64,000 bases of DNA from Planctomycetales bacterium (GCA_027452145.1 DAIDHB010000287.1:20841-84840), one strand, 5' to 3'; positions 52,046 to 61,796 are shown, counted from the first letter of the stretch. Numbers and translations: made by a program. Notes: generated from the letters alone by a model not told the origin.

Positions 52046-52400
52046 GATTCCATCTCCGAGAAGTGTCCCTGCCTCGCGGGGCCGCCGATGCCCTGCCGAC
52101 GCAGCGGCCGGCATCCGGTTTGCTGCTCCTGTGATTCTTCATGGATGGTTCGCGGGCGCGCGGGGCGGCCACCCAGGGGCAGTCGCCCCCGCCGGGCCAA
52201 GACGACGCGAGCACCGCGGGGGCGCCGAGGCATTCGGCAACCGGGCCGTCGGTACCCCGCGGGATTGTCTTCTCGGTCTGCGTCGGGTCGTCGCCGGTTC
52301 AGGACCGGCCCCGACCTCCACCCTCGCCTCCGCGTTCTGCTCCATCCGTTGCGATGCGGTAACGCTACTAGCAACCCGCGTTCCGTAAAGTGTTACAACT
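52046..52400. other. Divergent spacer between KaiC module 2 and recombinase
   Basis: 355 bp. It becomes AT-richer near 52365-52400 just before the recombinase start. I find no convincing hexamer pair, repeat or RNA structure. Confidence 0.35.
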
Positions 52401-53081
52401 ATGGCCAGCGATCGGCGGTTCGTCGCGTATTACCGGGTCGATGGCGTCAAGCTCGCCGAGCAGGTTCGTTGCGTCGAGGAGCACGCCCGCGAGGTCGGCG
52501 GCGTGGTGATCGCGAGCCACCGGGATGACGAGTCGGGCGGGAAGGACGACCGGCCCGAGCTGGTTTCGGCCCTGGCGGAGGCCCGGCGGCGCGGGGCCGC
52601 GCTGATCGTCGCCAGCCTCTGGGGCCTCTCGCGGGACATCGCCTTCCTGCGGGCGCTGCACGAGTCGGGGGTCGCGTTCTTCGCGTGCGATTTCCCCCAG
52701 GCGAACGAGACGACGATCGACGTCCTGGTGGCGCTGGCCGAATACGAGTCGCGGGCGGCGTCGGAGCGGACGCGCGAAGCCCTGGCCAGTTACAGGGCGC
52801 GCGGGGGTAAGCTGGGCGCCGCGCGGCCCGGCGGCGCGACGCTCACCGCCGAGGCCCGGGCGCGGGGCGTGGCCCGCGCGAGCGAGGCCCGCCGGGCCCG
52901 GGCCGACGCGGCCTATCGCGAGATCGGCGCCGTCGTCCTTGAGCTCCGCCGCGCGGGCTTCACCCTCCGCGAGGTCGCCGACCGGCTGAACGAGGCCGGC
53001 CACCGCACCCGCACCGGCCGGCCGTGGAACGCGATGCAGGTCTCCCGGGTGCTGGGGCGCCTCGGCGGCGACACCCCGTGA
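52401..53081 (+). CDS. Serine-recombinase-like protein lacking catalytic Ser
   Basis: 226 residues. The resolvase N-domain (5-145) is well kept: ALIVASLWGLSRDIAFLRAL, ESGVAFFACDFPQANETTID, VALAEYESRAASERTREALA. A C-terminal helix-turn-helix follows (FTLREVADRLNEAGHRTRTG). But the active-site motif, normally YxRVSTxxQ, reads YYRVDGVKLAEQ, so the nucleophilic serine is an aspartate. It should not cut DNA and may only bind it, or it is decaying. No mobile-element ends or other integration genes flank it. Confidence 0.85.
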   Translation: MASDRRFVAYYRVDGVKLAEQVRCVEEHAREVGGVVIASHRDDESGGKDDRPELVSALAEARRRGAALIVASLWGLSRDIAFLRALHESGVAFFACDFPQANETTIDVLVALAEYESRAASERTREALASYRARGGKLGAARPGGATLTAEARARGVARASEARRARADAAYREIGAVVLELRRAGFTLREVADRLNEAGHRTRTGRPWNAMQVSRVLGRLGGDTP

Positions 53082-53199
53082 CGCGATGCGCCGGCGGTCC
53101 CGGATTCTCGGGGGGCCTGGGATCGTCGCGGACCACGGCCCAGGGCCGGTGGAGTCCCCGCCTCCGTCCTCGTCCCGTCCCGCACGGCCGCGGATCAGG

Positions 53200-55851
53200 T
53201 CAGGCCGGCTGCCGGCCGAAGAACGTCAGCTCGACGGTCTTGCCGGCCACCGACGGGTCCGCCGGCTGACTCAGCTTGAACTGGTTCTGGTCGATGATCG
53301 CTGTCGCCGCGAGCCGGGTCCCCTTGGCAATCCCCTGGCCGGAGACGAAGGCGCCGACCACCCCGTTGGCCTTGTCGTCCGGCAGGACCTGGTTGTACAC
53401 CACCTTGCTCGCGAGCGAGATGATCGACGTGTTGTTCTTGTCGATCGTCGCCAGGCAGTGCACCGTCCCATAGGGCGCGCTCACGGAGAAATGGTCCGTG
53501 TTGATAAGACCGCCGAGACCTCCCACGGCGATGGAGAGCGTGGTCGAGTCGTTCGCATTCACATCGGCCGTATCATCGTCGAACGAGAAGCCGTACCCGG
53601 TCAGCTTGAGCTCCTTGTGCACCCACCAGACATAAGGATCCAGGTTGAAGACATTGTACGTCTGGTTGCCCGTACCCTCGCTCGGGGGCGGATACCAGTC
53701 CTTCTCGGGATAATTGTTGAAATTCGGGACGCCGCGGAGCGCCGACTTGGCCAGGTCCCGCGCGTCGGCGGAAATGTTCACATAATTAATGGGCGTGGCC
53801 GTGGGCAGGTAGCCCACGTTGCCCCCGATCGTCTGCGAAACGATCCAGGACGGCATCGGAATCCGGATCGTCCCGTTGTTGAAGGCCGTGCTGTAGACGC
53901 TCAGCGACTCGTAGACGGTGGCCGCGAACGCCCTCGCGAACTTCTGCATCTCCTTCGAATCCTTCTCGAAGTTGATGGGAATCGGCTGCGTCTGGGCGAC
54001 ATACGAAATCGGCCGGGGCTTCGAGAACGTCAGGGTCTGTGTCCCCGCCGAGGGCAGGGGCTGGCTCAGGTAGTAGTACGTGACACCCTTGTCCACCACC
54101 TTCTTCATGATCGTGATGAGGGGCTGAGGGCTCTTGTTGGCGGTGACGGTGACCTGAGTCCCCAGGGGGAGGTTCGGCGCATTCCCCGGCAGGGTGAGGA
54201 TTCGCGGGTCGTTGCCGCTATTGTCCGTGTCGTTCGACACCGTGGCCGTCAGGTCCACCTTCTGGAAGTTCTTGATCCGCGGCAGGTTCAGATAGTAGGA
54301 CGACCACGAGTACCAGAGATTCGTGAGCTTCGTGACGTAGGGGTCGTGGACGGGATAGATGAAATCGGGGGAGTAGTTCCCGTTCAGGCCGCCGGCGCTC
54401 AGGGTGACCGTGTACGTCGACGGATCCAGGGCCGTGATCGTGCCCAGCGACTTCAGGCCGTCCATGACGGACATGCCGATCTTCAGCGTCTTGAAGCCCT
54501 CCTCGAGACTCATCCCCACGAAGGAGTTGATCTTGAGCGAGTTGGTGCTCGCCGCAGTCGCGTTCGAAGCCAGCTTGACCGGCCCATTGCCGGCGCTCGA
54601 CAGCATGAATCGGTTGTTGTCATACGCGGACAGGACATTGCCCAGCGGACTGTTGGAGAACAGGTCATAGCCGCTCGGGACCATGGTGCCGACGTTGGGA
54701 TCGGTGCCGGAGGTCGGGTTGTAATACGTGGGCCAGCCGAGCTTCTTGCCGTCGGTCTGGAAATAGGTCCCCAGGCCGTTGGAGTCACCGTTGCTGGTGA
54801 ATTTCCTGATCGATTCCTGGACGTTGCCGACCCCCTCGCGGAACCGATTCGGCGCCCCGATCCAGCCGTAGTCCGCGGCAACCCCCGGATTGTTCGGGAC
54901 GGGAACCTTCGTCGCCGCCATGGCGATCGGGAGCAGGAAGGAGTCGACGTAGGACACGTCGTAATTGACCGACGTGTTGAGGTAGTCCTTCGGGAGCGGA
55001 TTGCTCGGGACGTAGTACTTGCTCACCGCCGTCAGGAAGGTCTGGTCGCGGTAGGTGAACTCGCCGTACCCGTGCGTGGCGTCATCGGCCGGGCCATTCG
55101 CGAGGCCCGTGCGATGATAGTACATGACAATCCCATTGTTCTCACTGCTGCTCAGCGCGGGGACGACGTACCGCGCCGAGGGGTTCATCCCGCCGGGGTT
55201 GTAGTAGTAGAACTGGAATGGGTTGATGCCCGAGCCATCCTTGTTGGCCGGCAGGAAGTGATTGCTGGAAGTCGCGAAGGCGATCCGACCCCCGTCCCAG
55301 AATACGAGCGGGACGGCGATCGTGATCGACTGGCCCTCCTTCAGTCCCAGGTAGTCCGTGTTGCCCACCTGGTAGCCCAGGTAGGCCCGGTACTCCTCAT
55401 TGTGCTTGTCGAAGGGATCCAGCCAACTGCCGGTGTTCTTGTGGTTCTCCGACGCCTGCCCGGTGTTGGCATCGTACAGGAACGGATAAATGGTCTGCTT
55501 GGTGTTGTTGCGTACCGTCACCTCCTTGGTGGGGATCGGGAACGTCGTATCCACTCCGTTCACCTTCATGACGACGGACCCGTAGGTGAGCACCTCACCA
55601 GGAGAGGCGACCGTGTTGTATTTTCCGTACGTGCTCGACGGAGCCTGGGGCATCTCGAGCGGCGCATCGAGGGCGTGGGCGTGCAGCCTCAAACCCCGCG
55701 ACATCAGGCGGCGCTCTTCCAGCCGCGCGACCTCCGCGCTGAATCGGAACGCCGGCTTGCCCCGACGCCGGGCCCCCCGGCCAAGGCCTGCCCAGAGCGA
55801 TCGCAGTTTGTGCCGGAGAGACCGGCCGGCCGGGGTCGTGGAGTGCGTCAT
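53200..55851 (-). CDS. Large secreted protein, thaumatin/GH64-like resemblance
   Basis: 883 residues from ATG 55851. There is no ordinary signal peptide; instead a basic leader and ARLEERRLMSRGL, the planctomycete LExRxLLS-type motif. Residues 90-330 are beta-rich (EVTVRNNTKQTIYPFLYDA, ITIAVPLVFWDGGRIAFATS, GYGEFTYRDQTFL, SVNYDVSYVDSFLLPIAMAA), which recalls thaumatin-like and GH64 beta-1,3-glucanase folds. I cannot name catalytic residues. The rest is Ser/Thr/Asn-rich beta structure. GC content is visibly lower than in neighbours, so recent acquisition is possible. Confidence 0.75.
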   Translation of the reverse strand: MTHSTTPAGRSLRHKLRSLWAGLGRGARRRGKPAFRFSAEVARLEERRLMSRGLRLHAHALDAPLEMPQAPSSTYGKYNTVASPGEVLTYGSVVMKVNGVDTTFPIPTKEVTVRNNTKQTIYPFLYDANTGQASENHKNTGSWLDPFDKHNEEYRAYLGYQVGNTDYLGLKEGQSITIAVPLVFWDGGRIAFATSSNHFLPANKDGSGINPFQFYYYNPGGMNPSARYVVPALSSSENNGIVMYYHRTGLANGPADDATHGYGEFTYRDQTFLTAVSKYYVPSNPLPKDYLNTSVNYDVSYVDSFLLPIAMAATKVPVPNNPGVAADYGWIGAPNRFREGVGNVQESIRKFTSNGDSNGLGTYFQTDGKKLGWPTYYNPTSGTDPNVGTMVPSGYDLFSNSPLGNVLSAYDNNRFMLSSAGNGPVKLASNATAASTNSLKINSFVGMSLEEGFKTLKIGMSVMDGLKSLGTITALDPSTYTVTLSAGGLNGNYSPDFIYPVHDPYVTKLTNLWYSWSSYYLNLPRIKNFQKVDLTATVSNDTDNSGNDPRILTLPGNAPNLPLGTQVTVTANKSPQPLITIMKKVVDKGVTYYYLSQPLPSAGTQTLTFSKPRPISYVAQTQPIPINFEKDSKEMQKFARAFAATVYESLSVYSTAFNNGTIRIPMPSWIVSQTIGGNVGYLPTATPINYVNISADARDLAKSALRGVPNFNNYPEKDWYPPPSEGTGNQTYNVFNLDPYVWWVHKELKLTGYGFSFDDDTADVNANDSTTLSIAVGGLGGLINTDHFSVSAPYGTVHCLATIDKNNTSIISLASKVVYNQVLPDDKANGVVGAFVSGQGIAKGTRLAATAIIDQNQFKLSQPADPSVAGKTVELTFFGRQPA

Positions 55852-56175
55852 GGCGTCAAAAGCTCCCCTGTTGATCTCATCGCCCGGCATCGGACGGCCG
55901 CCCCGGTCTGAAGTGGCGCACCAACCCATGACCCCAAGCATCCGTGGAGCCTGTCCCTGAGCGATCGGCCTTCGAAATCGCTTCGTCGTCGCCAATTAGC
56001 CTATCCTGGCAGCCGCGTCTTCGTCCGGCTTCCTATTATAAATCTACGCACGAGGCAGGCCCCGGACAACCGCCTGACTTCTGGTGGCGTTTTTTTTCAT
56101 CAAGGCGCTCGACACAGGCTCGTTCGACCGCCCCGCCCGGGCCGGGGATCGCCCGCCCTGTCCACGGCGGTCGAA
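55852..56175. other. Spacer between two secreted-protein genes
   Basis: 324 bp. On the minus strand a perfect TATAAT lies at 56040-56035, about 184 nt before the 53200-55851 gene, but no matching -35 box is seen. A run of eight T is at 56090-56097. No gene recognised. Confidence 0.4.
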
Positions 56176-58134
56176 TCACCCGGCGGATCCGGCCGGGCCA
56201 CTCCCCGACCTTTTCGGGTGGGATGTATTCCCGGGGCGTAGGATCTGGGCGACGCGATCGCGCAGGCTCCTGGCGTCGGCCCGGCGCACGCTCGCGACGG
56301 GCCGCTGGCTGGCCGGCCCCGCCAGGTTGTTCTGCGAGACCGTGGTGACGTAGTCGCTCCCCGGGCGACCGGTGCCGGCCCCGTCGAGGAGCAGGCCGTC
56401 CAGGTTTTTGACGCCGGAAGGGGTCGTCCCGTTGATCCTCAGCAAGAAGACCTGGCGCAAGGGCAGCCGGCGGGAGAACGCCAGGGTCACCGCGTGGTTC
56501 GCTCGGTTGTAACTGGCCGACCTGACCCGAACGGTCTTGCCGGTCACCCCGACGATCCCCGACTGGATGACCGAGTAGTTCGACACGAGCCCCGCCGAGG
56601 TCGGGTCGAGCGGCGTGTCGAACCTGATCACGAAGTAGGTCGGTTGCCTGTGGTAGCCGTATCGGACGACGTTGACGACCCGCGGGCCGTCGGGTGTCGC
56701 GTACGTGAACACGTCCGCGGGGCTGGCCACTGAACCGATACCGTTGATGAAGACCAGCACGTCGACCGAGCCGGTCCCCGGTGGGCTGACGGCGGTGATC
56801 GTGGTGGCGCTGACCACCGTGACGTTCGTGGCCTGGCCCGGCCCGAAGAACACGGTGGCCGTCCCGGTCGGGCTCAGGAAGCCGGTCCCCGTGATCGTGA
56901 CGAGCGTGCCGCCGCCGGGCGGGCCGGTCTGCGGGCTGATCCCCGTCACCGTGGGCCGAGACACGAAATAGGTGAAGACGTCGGCCGGCGAGACGGCGGA
57001 GGTGCCCTGCGGCGCGGTCACCGTCACATCGACGGCGCCGGTGCCCGGCGGGCTGACGGCGACGATCGTCGTGCTGCTGGTCACCACGAAACTCGCGGCC
57101 GGCATCGTGCCGAAGCTGACCGCGGTGGCCCCGGAGAACCCGCTCCCGGTGATGGTGACCGAGGTCCCGCCGGTCGTCGGCCCCTGGTTGGGGTTGATGC
57201 CCGTGACGCTCGGCGCCGCGGCGATGTAGGTGAACACATCGCTGGGCGTGACGGGCGACGTACCGCGGGGCGTGGTGACGGTCACATCCACCGGCCCCGG
57301 CCCCGCCGCCGCCGGGCTGGTGGTGGTGATCTGCGTGCTGCTGACGACCGTGAAGCTCGCGACGGCCGTCGTCCCGAAGTCGACCGCAGTGGCGCCAGTG
57401 AAATTGGTCCCGGTGATGGTCACCGAGGTGCCCCCGGCCACCGGCCCGCTGTTCGGGTTGATGCCGGTCACCGTCGGCGAGGACGCAGTCGTATAGGTGA
57501 AGACGTCGGCCGGCCGGTTGATGGGCGAGGTGCCGCTCGGGGTGGTGACGGTCACGTCCACGGGGCCCGGGCCCCCAGCCGCGGGGCTCGTCGCGGTGAT
57601 CGTCGTGCCGCTGACGACCGTGACGTTCGTCGCGGCCGTGGTCCCGAAGTTGACCGCGGTGGCACCGGTGAAATTGGTCCCGGTGATGGTCACCGAGGTG
57701 CCCCCGGCCACCGGCCCGTTGTCCGGATTGATGCCCGTCACCGTCGGCTGGGTCGAGGTCTGGTAGGTGAACTGATCGGCCGGAGTGATCGGGGACGTGC
57801 CCGCGGACGTCTGCACCGTGACGTCGACGACACCCGTCCCCGCCGGGCTCGTCGCCTCGATCGTGATGGGGCTAATGATCGAGACGTTCGTCGCCTGATT
57901 CGTGCCGAAAAAAACGGCCTGGACGTTCGTGAAGTTCGTCCCGCCGATGGTCACGTCGGTCCCGCCGGCCGGCGGCCCGGTGTTCGGGCTGACCGAACTG
58001 ACCGTCGGGCCGCTCAGCTCCAGTCGAGCTTCCAGCCGCTCGAATTCCAGCCGCACGCGACGTCGCATCGGCGAGCGGACCGCCAGCCGTCGCTGATTCC
58101 CTCTCGACAGCGGAAACCGAAGCACCGGCAACAT
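56176..58134 (-). CDS. Secreted protein with five IPT/TIG repeats
   Basis: 652 residues from ATG 58134, with GGAG upstream. After a basic leader and the motif RLEFERLEARLELSG (LExRxLLS type) come five TIG domains of about 85-90 residues, each of the form PTVTGINPNSGPVAGGTSV, TITGTNFTGATAVNFGT and ending DVFTYT. A C-terminal domain of about 150 residues (YFVIRFDTPLDPTSAGLVSN) resembles a beta sandwich seen in other planctomycete surface proteins. TIG domains are immunoglobulin-like and usually adhesive. It lies upstream of the large secreted protein on the same strand. Confidence 0.9.
   Translation of the reverse strand: MLPVLRFPLSRGNQRRLAVRSPMRRRVRLEFERLEARLELSGPTVSSVSPNTGPPAGGTDVTIGGTNFTNVQAVFFGTNQATNVSIISPITIEATSPAGTGVVDVTVQTSAGTSPITPADQFTYQTSTQPTVTGINPDNGPVAGGTSVTITGTNFTGATAVNFGTTAATNVTVVSGTTITATSPAAGGPGPVDVTVTTPSGTSPINRPADVFTYTTASSPTVTGINPNSGPVAGGTSVTITGTNFTGATAVDFGTTAVASFTVVSSTQITTTSPAAAGPGPVDVTVTTPRGTSPVTPSDVFTYIAAAPSVTGINPNQGPTTGGTSVTITGSGFSGATAVSFGTMPAASFVVTSSTTIVAVSPPGTGAVDVTVTAPQGTSAVSPADVFTYFVSRPTVTGISPQTGPPGGGTLVTITGTGFLSPTGTATVFFGPGQATNVTVVSATTITAVSPPGTGSVDVLVFINGIGSVASPADVFTYATPDGPRVVNVVRYGYHRQPTYFVIRFDTPLDPTSAGLVSNYSVIQSGIVGVTGKTVRVRSASYNRANHAVTLAFSRRLPLRQVFLLRINGTTPSGVKNLDGLLLDGAGTGRPGSDYVTTVSQNNLAGPASQRPVASVRRADARSLRDRVAQILRPGNTSHPKRSGSGPAGSAG
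57400..57718. repeat. Internal TIG-repeat DNA duplication
   Basis: 49 bp are identical at 57400-57448 and 57670-57718, a distance of 270 bp, which is one TIG unit (90 codons). The flanks are close to identical as well. Repeats 2 and 3 of the TIG protein are therefore a recent duplication, while the others have drifted. Confidence 0.8.
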
Positions 58135-59037
58135 GAAGAGGCTCCAGCACGGTAGTATCAGCCTGCCCGACGCAGCGCCTCGAGCCACTCGGCATGATAA
58201 AACATCGCCTCCAGTGGTGTCAACATGAGGCGGGTGGGAGAAATGCGTAAGATGTGCGGGCGATGTGTGAGCGACCCAGGAATAGCTCCCAGCCCGGCAA
58301 CCTGGGCAGCAGGCGACGAGAGCGGAACGGAGATGGGAAAGAGGTCCAGGTCTTCAGCGAGTGCGACTCTCACACGGCAACGGGATCACTCCGGGCGGTA
58401 GCGGTCGGGCGGCGGCAGCCGTCATCACGTCGGAGCCATCGACGTAACGGATCGCCCGGCAATCCCACGAGCAGGCAGGCCGTAACGCAGGCGGGCTCCC
58501 GTCGAGGCCCGAAACGTCCTGTCGTGGACGCCGATCCGACCGCGTGTGGGAAAGACCGCCGTCACCGGTCCTTCCGGTTCACATGAGCCTTCCTCGCCCC
58601 CGGCCCTTGCTGAACGCGGCCCGCCAGCGGCCCCGAGCGCGGGCCGGCGTGGCCGCGGCGATGGTTCTGGTCTGGAAGTTGGCCGGGCTTTCCAGCTCGA
58701 CGGGCCCGGGGATCGTGTGAGCCGGGAATTTCCCAGGGCCCTCGGGCGACAGGCTTCGATCGTCGAAATGGCTCGCCCACGACCTCGTCCGGATCGCCCC
58801 CTCCGCTTTGATGGCTTGCGGCCCGGCCGCGCTTGGTTTAAATGATTAATCGTATCTGGTCTTGTTTCAGCCCAGCTATGCCTGGACCCGTCTGCATTCC
58901 CGTCGGTCCATCTCGACTCCTCGCCGGTCGACGGGATCGGGGGCCCCATCAGGACACGATCCGTCGCAGCCGAGGCTCGCGACTCGGGAATGCTCGAAAT
59001 CCGACCCAGTCGTAAAAGGAGGCAGATCGGCCCCGTG
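58135..59037. other. Long spacer with repeat relic
   Basis: 903 bp without a convincing gene. At 58675-58706 lies a degraded VGQAFQPD-type repeat (it encodes VGRAFQLD). Scattered open frames on both strands are Arg/Pro/Ser-rich and overlap each other. A short AT-rich patch is at 58839-58870. It looks like decayed DNA between two secreted-protein genes. Confidence 0.5.
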
Positions 59038-59919
59038 TCACCGAGGCGAACCGAGCGAGGATCCCCTCGGGGCTGGCCTGGGCTTTTCCGACTCGAGGGC
59101 GTTCGGCTTTTCCTGCCGTGGGCTGGCTTGCTGAGGGCGTGCATGGGGAGCTTCAGGACGCCTCGGTGCCGCCTCGGGGCTCCGGGCTTCGACCTTCCTG
59201 GCCGGTTGCGGCGTGTGATTCCCCGCGGCCGGCCGCCGGGTTCTCTTCCGCTGGTGCGATCGGAACTGCCGCGCCGGCGGCACGCGGCCGTTCGCCGCGT
59301 TGTCGAATGCGTCCTCGGATGGCGCCGCACCTGGGAGCTGCCCGACGTTCGCTCCGGCCTGACCCGGCCCAGGCGGATTCCCGGCCCCCAGACCAATGCC
59401 GACGTACGGATCCGGGAGCTGATTGCCGGCGCGCAAGGTCCCGCCGCCGATTTCCGGCGTGGGCGGCAGCGACATACCGAGGCCATAGTTCATCCCGCCG
59501 GGGTATCCATACATGCCCGGCGCACCCGTCATGCCAGCGGCGAGGACCGGATCCACGAATCCGCCGTACCCGAATCCGCCGTACCCGATGCCGCCGTACC
59601 CGTAACTGCCGTAGCCGCCATACGCGGTGCTGTCGGCGGCCATTGCGGCGCCGGCTTGCATGGAGTTATTCGAGTTGGGGAGAAAGTTGGCGTTGCCGGG
59701 GAGGACCGGACTGATTCCGAATCCCGAAAAGACCGGCGCCTGGGGAATCCCATTTCCAGGCCCCGGGAATCCTCGGGCGGGGCCAGACAGAACCGGGCCC
59801 CTCGCTGGGGCCGTCTGCGCCACGGCGATCCGTTCACCCATGCCCAGATGGAGGTAGACCCCCGCCGCAATGACGAGCCCCATCGCCGCAAGTTTCCGGA
59901 GCCGATCGATCGTGGTCAT
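59038..59919 (-). CDS. Gly/Tyr/Pro-rich exported protein
   Basis: 293 residues from ATG 59919, with AGAGG upstream. A signal peptide (LAAMGLVIAAGVYLHLG) ends near residue 35. The middle has Gly-Tyr repeats (GGYGSYGYGGIGYGGFGYGG) and Gly/Pro/Asn-rich loops. The last 90 residues are highly basic and Pro-rich. No enzyme domain is present; low complexity suggests a structural or surface protein. It is the neighbour of two other secreted-protein genes on the same strand, although 900 bp apart. Confidence 0.7.
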   Translation of the reverse strand: MTTIDRLRKLAAMGLVIAAGVYLHLGMGERIAVAQTAPARGPVLSGPARGFPGPGNGIPQAPVFSGFGISPVLPGNANFLPNSNNSMQAGAAMAADSTAYGGYGSYGYGGIGYGGFGYGGFVDPVLAAGMTGAPGMYGYPGGMNYGLGMSLPPTPEIGGGTLRAGNQLPDPYVGIGLGAGNPPGPGQAGANVGQLPGAAPSEDAFDNAANGRVPPARQFRSHQRKRTRRPAAGNHTPQPARKVEARSPEAAPRRPEAPHARPQQASPRQEKPNALESEKPRPAPRGSSLGSPR

Positions 59920-60337
59920 CTGTCGCCTCTGCTTTCGGACGAGACCATTCGGCGGGATCGGGGTGCGCGTCACCGAGTTCGAAGAGTTCCCCTCAAGAGA
60001 GTAGGCGTCGTCCTCGGTGGAATCACACACAGATTTTAACCGGCGGCCGGTGGACGATCGATAAATTCCCGTCACTCATGCCTTTTTTCTGGCCGCCGGC
60101 GGGTTGCGACCACGTCGCCGGCCCGATCCCGGGTCCGGCCGGCCCTGTCAGGTCCGATGGAGCACGCGGCTTCCTCCGCGTACCCGTCCGATCCGTCCCG
60201 CTCCCGGCGGCCCCGGCCTCGGCTCGCGGCCCGCCCCGACCGCCCGGCTGCCGTCGGTCCGAACCGCGAGATCCGTCGTGCCCCGGCCGGCGGTCGATGA
60301 CGCGGATCGGCGCGTGAGCCGCACCTCGGTTCTCGGC
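59920..60337. other. Spacer upstream of Gly/Tyr-rich gene
   Basis: 418 bp. It has a moderately AT-rich zone at 60030-60090, with a GC palindrome (CCGGCGGCCGG) beside it, probably promoter DNA for the leftward gene, but no clear hexamer pair. No gene recognised. Confidence 0.35.
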
Positions 60338-61105
60338 TCACCCGTAGAGCTGGTTGACCTTGCCAAACGTGATCTTCGGCGCCTTGATCAGCCCGCCCGC
60401 GAGCTTCTCGCCCATCGGGTCCACGTAAACGCGACCGGGACGCCTGGGGTTCTCGGGGTTCGTCTCGACGACGTGGATGTTGAACAGAAACCCGGCGTCC
60501 CCCTCGGCCGTGAACCAGTGGATATTGTCCTTGTGGTCGGAGATCGTCGAGAACTCGCCGGGCTCGAACTTGCGATCGATGGTCGGCCGGATCAGGTAAT
60601 GGTGCGGGTGGTCCTCGACGCGGTCGTAGTGCCGGCCGCGGAAGTTCCCCTTGAGCACGATGAACCCGGTGGCCATGTTGTCGTGCCCATGGGGGACGAC
60701 CGAGCGCCCCTTGCCCATGGCGAAGACCTGCCGGCCGAACGCCGCCTGGACCGGCAGCCCCTTCACGTGCGAGAAGTCGACCGGCAGGCTCCGCGCGCCC
60801 TTCGCGGGGAAGTTGGCCCCGGCGGCGAGCCTGTCGAAGTCGATGGTCTTCAGCAGGCTGGCCAGGTCGCCCCGTCGGTAGAGCTGTTCCAGCGATTTCT
60901 GGAACTCGACGTCCTTGACCCGGTGCTCGTGGACGTCCCGGCTGATCGCGTTCAGCTCGCGGAACCAGTCATCCACGATCGGCCGGACGTCGTCTCCCAG
61001 CAGCCGGCGCGACCAGAGCCCCTCGATCAGCACGACCGCGGTCAGCGATTTCAGCGCCTCGCGGGCGAATTCACGGCGTGTCGACGATCCCGAATCCTGC
61101 GGCAT
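60338..61105 (-). CDS. Tat-exported cupin-like protein
   Basis: 255 residues. The N-terminus SSTRREFAREALKSLTAVVL is a twin-arginine signal, so the protein is folded and loaded with its cofactor before export. The C-terminal half has a beta-barrel pattern with histidines: VPHGHDNMATGFIVLKGNFR, GRHYDRVEDHPHHY, DHKDNIHWFTAEGDAGFLFN. This fits a single-domain cupin that binds a metal, as in dioxygenase-like proteins. Substrate unknown. It is the only gene of its transcription unit. Confidence 0.75.
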   Translation of the reverse strand: MPQDSGSSTRREFAREALKSLTAVVLIEGLWSRRLLGDDVRPIVDDWFRELNAISRDVHEHRVKDVEFQKSLEQLYRRGDLASLLKTIDFDRLAAGANFPAKGARSLPVDFSHVKGLPVQAAFGRQVFAMGKGRSVVPHGHDNMATGFIVLKGNFRGRHYDRVEDHPHHYLIRPTIDRKFEPGEFSTISDHKDNIHWFTAEGDAGFLFNIHVVETNPENPRRPGRVYVDPMGEKLAGGLIKAPKITFGKVNQLYG

Positions 61106-61292
61106 GACCGACCTCCGGAGTGGCTCGGGACCGGGCGGCGCGGCACAAACCGGCCGGCCGGCACGAGACAGGCGACGTCCGCCAGTCTACCATGGATCCC
61201 GGACAGGACAGCGATCGACCGCAACGTCGAGGCGACCCGACGTCAGTCCCGGCCGATTCACCCGGAAAGCGAACCCGCAGGAGAACCGCACG

Positions 61293-61577
61293 ATGGCAGG
61301 CATCGGACGATACAAGTTGACGGACGCCATCCCGCCGGAGCAGCGGATCACGCCCGACCCGGCGCAGCCCGGCAGCGGCTGGTCGGGCAGGGGGAAGGGG
61401 AACCGTAAGAAGCGGGCCGGCAAGGGCGGTGCGCCCGGTTCGGGGGCCCAGAGCGCCGAGCAGGTCCGCGAGGCCGGCGAGAGCGCCCAGGCGAAGAACG
61501 CCGAGGCCTCCGTGCGCGACCGGATGGTCGACATCGGCCGCGGCACGCAGCAAGCCGGCCGCCAGCGGGCCAAGTGA
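61293..61577 (+). CDS. Small basic hydrophilic protein
   Basis: 94 residues from ATG 61293, with AGGAG 8 nt upstream. MAGIGRYKLTDAIPPEQRIT is followed by a Lys/Arg/Gly-rich stretch (GRGKGNRKKRAGKGG) and an Ala/Glu/Gln helix. It looks disordered, perhaps nucleic-acid binding. No family known. It ends 6 bp before the truncated parE on the other strand. Good ribosome site supports it as real. Confidence 0.55.
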   Translation: MAGIGRYKLTDAIPPEQRITPDPAQPGSGWSGRGKGNRKKRAGKGGAPGSGAQSAEQVREAGESAQAKNAEASVRDRMVDIGRGTQQAGRQRAK

Positions 61578-61582
61578 GCCGT

Positions 61583-61786
61583 TCACCGGAATCGAAAGAC
61601 GCTCAGGCCCGCGAGGCGGGGCAAACGCGAGGGCCACAGCTCGCCGAGACTCAGCGAGCGGGCAAGTTCCTGGAAGGTCAACCTGGCGGCGTCGTAGAAC
61701 CTGAGGGCCGTCTCCAGGCTGGCCTCCGCTGCCAGAGACTCGGCCTGTTCGTCGAGATCCCGACCGGCGGCGGGACGGACGGACAC
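61583..61786 (-). pseudogene. Truncated ParE-family toxin
   Basis: 67 codons from GTG 61786. RPAAGRDLDEQAESLAAEAS, LETALRFYDAARLTFQELAR and the residues RLAGLSVFRF match the first two thirds of RelE/ParE toxins, which are normally 95-105 residues. The usual RGFxxHLIFY end is missing; a TGA follows instead. The start is also odd: the frame runs open into a palindromic repeat at 61797-61855 that sits where the normal start should be. It is probably inactive. The cognate ParD at 61872 is intact. Confidence 0.75.
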
Positions 61787-61796
61787 GATGAGAAGC

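Noticed and set aside
52401..53081. Integrative element marked by the recombinase
   Set aside because: No attachment-site repeats, tRNA gene or cargo boundary could be seen, and the catalytic serine is missing.
53086..55911. 941-codon plus-strand open frame
   Set aside because: Antisense to the large secreted protein. Its sense strand has a plausible start, LExRxLLS motif and beta-rich composition, so that strand is the gene.
60060..60120. Terminator with T6 near 60081
   Set aside because: The T-run precedes rather than follows the GC palindrome on the plus strand, and reads as A-run on the minus strand where the genes lie.
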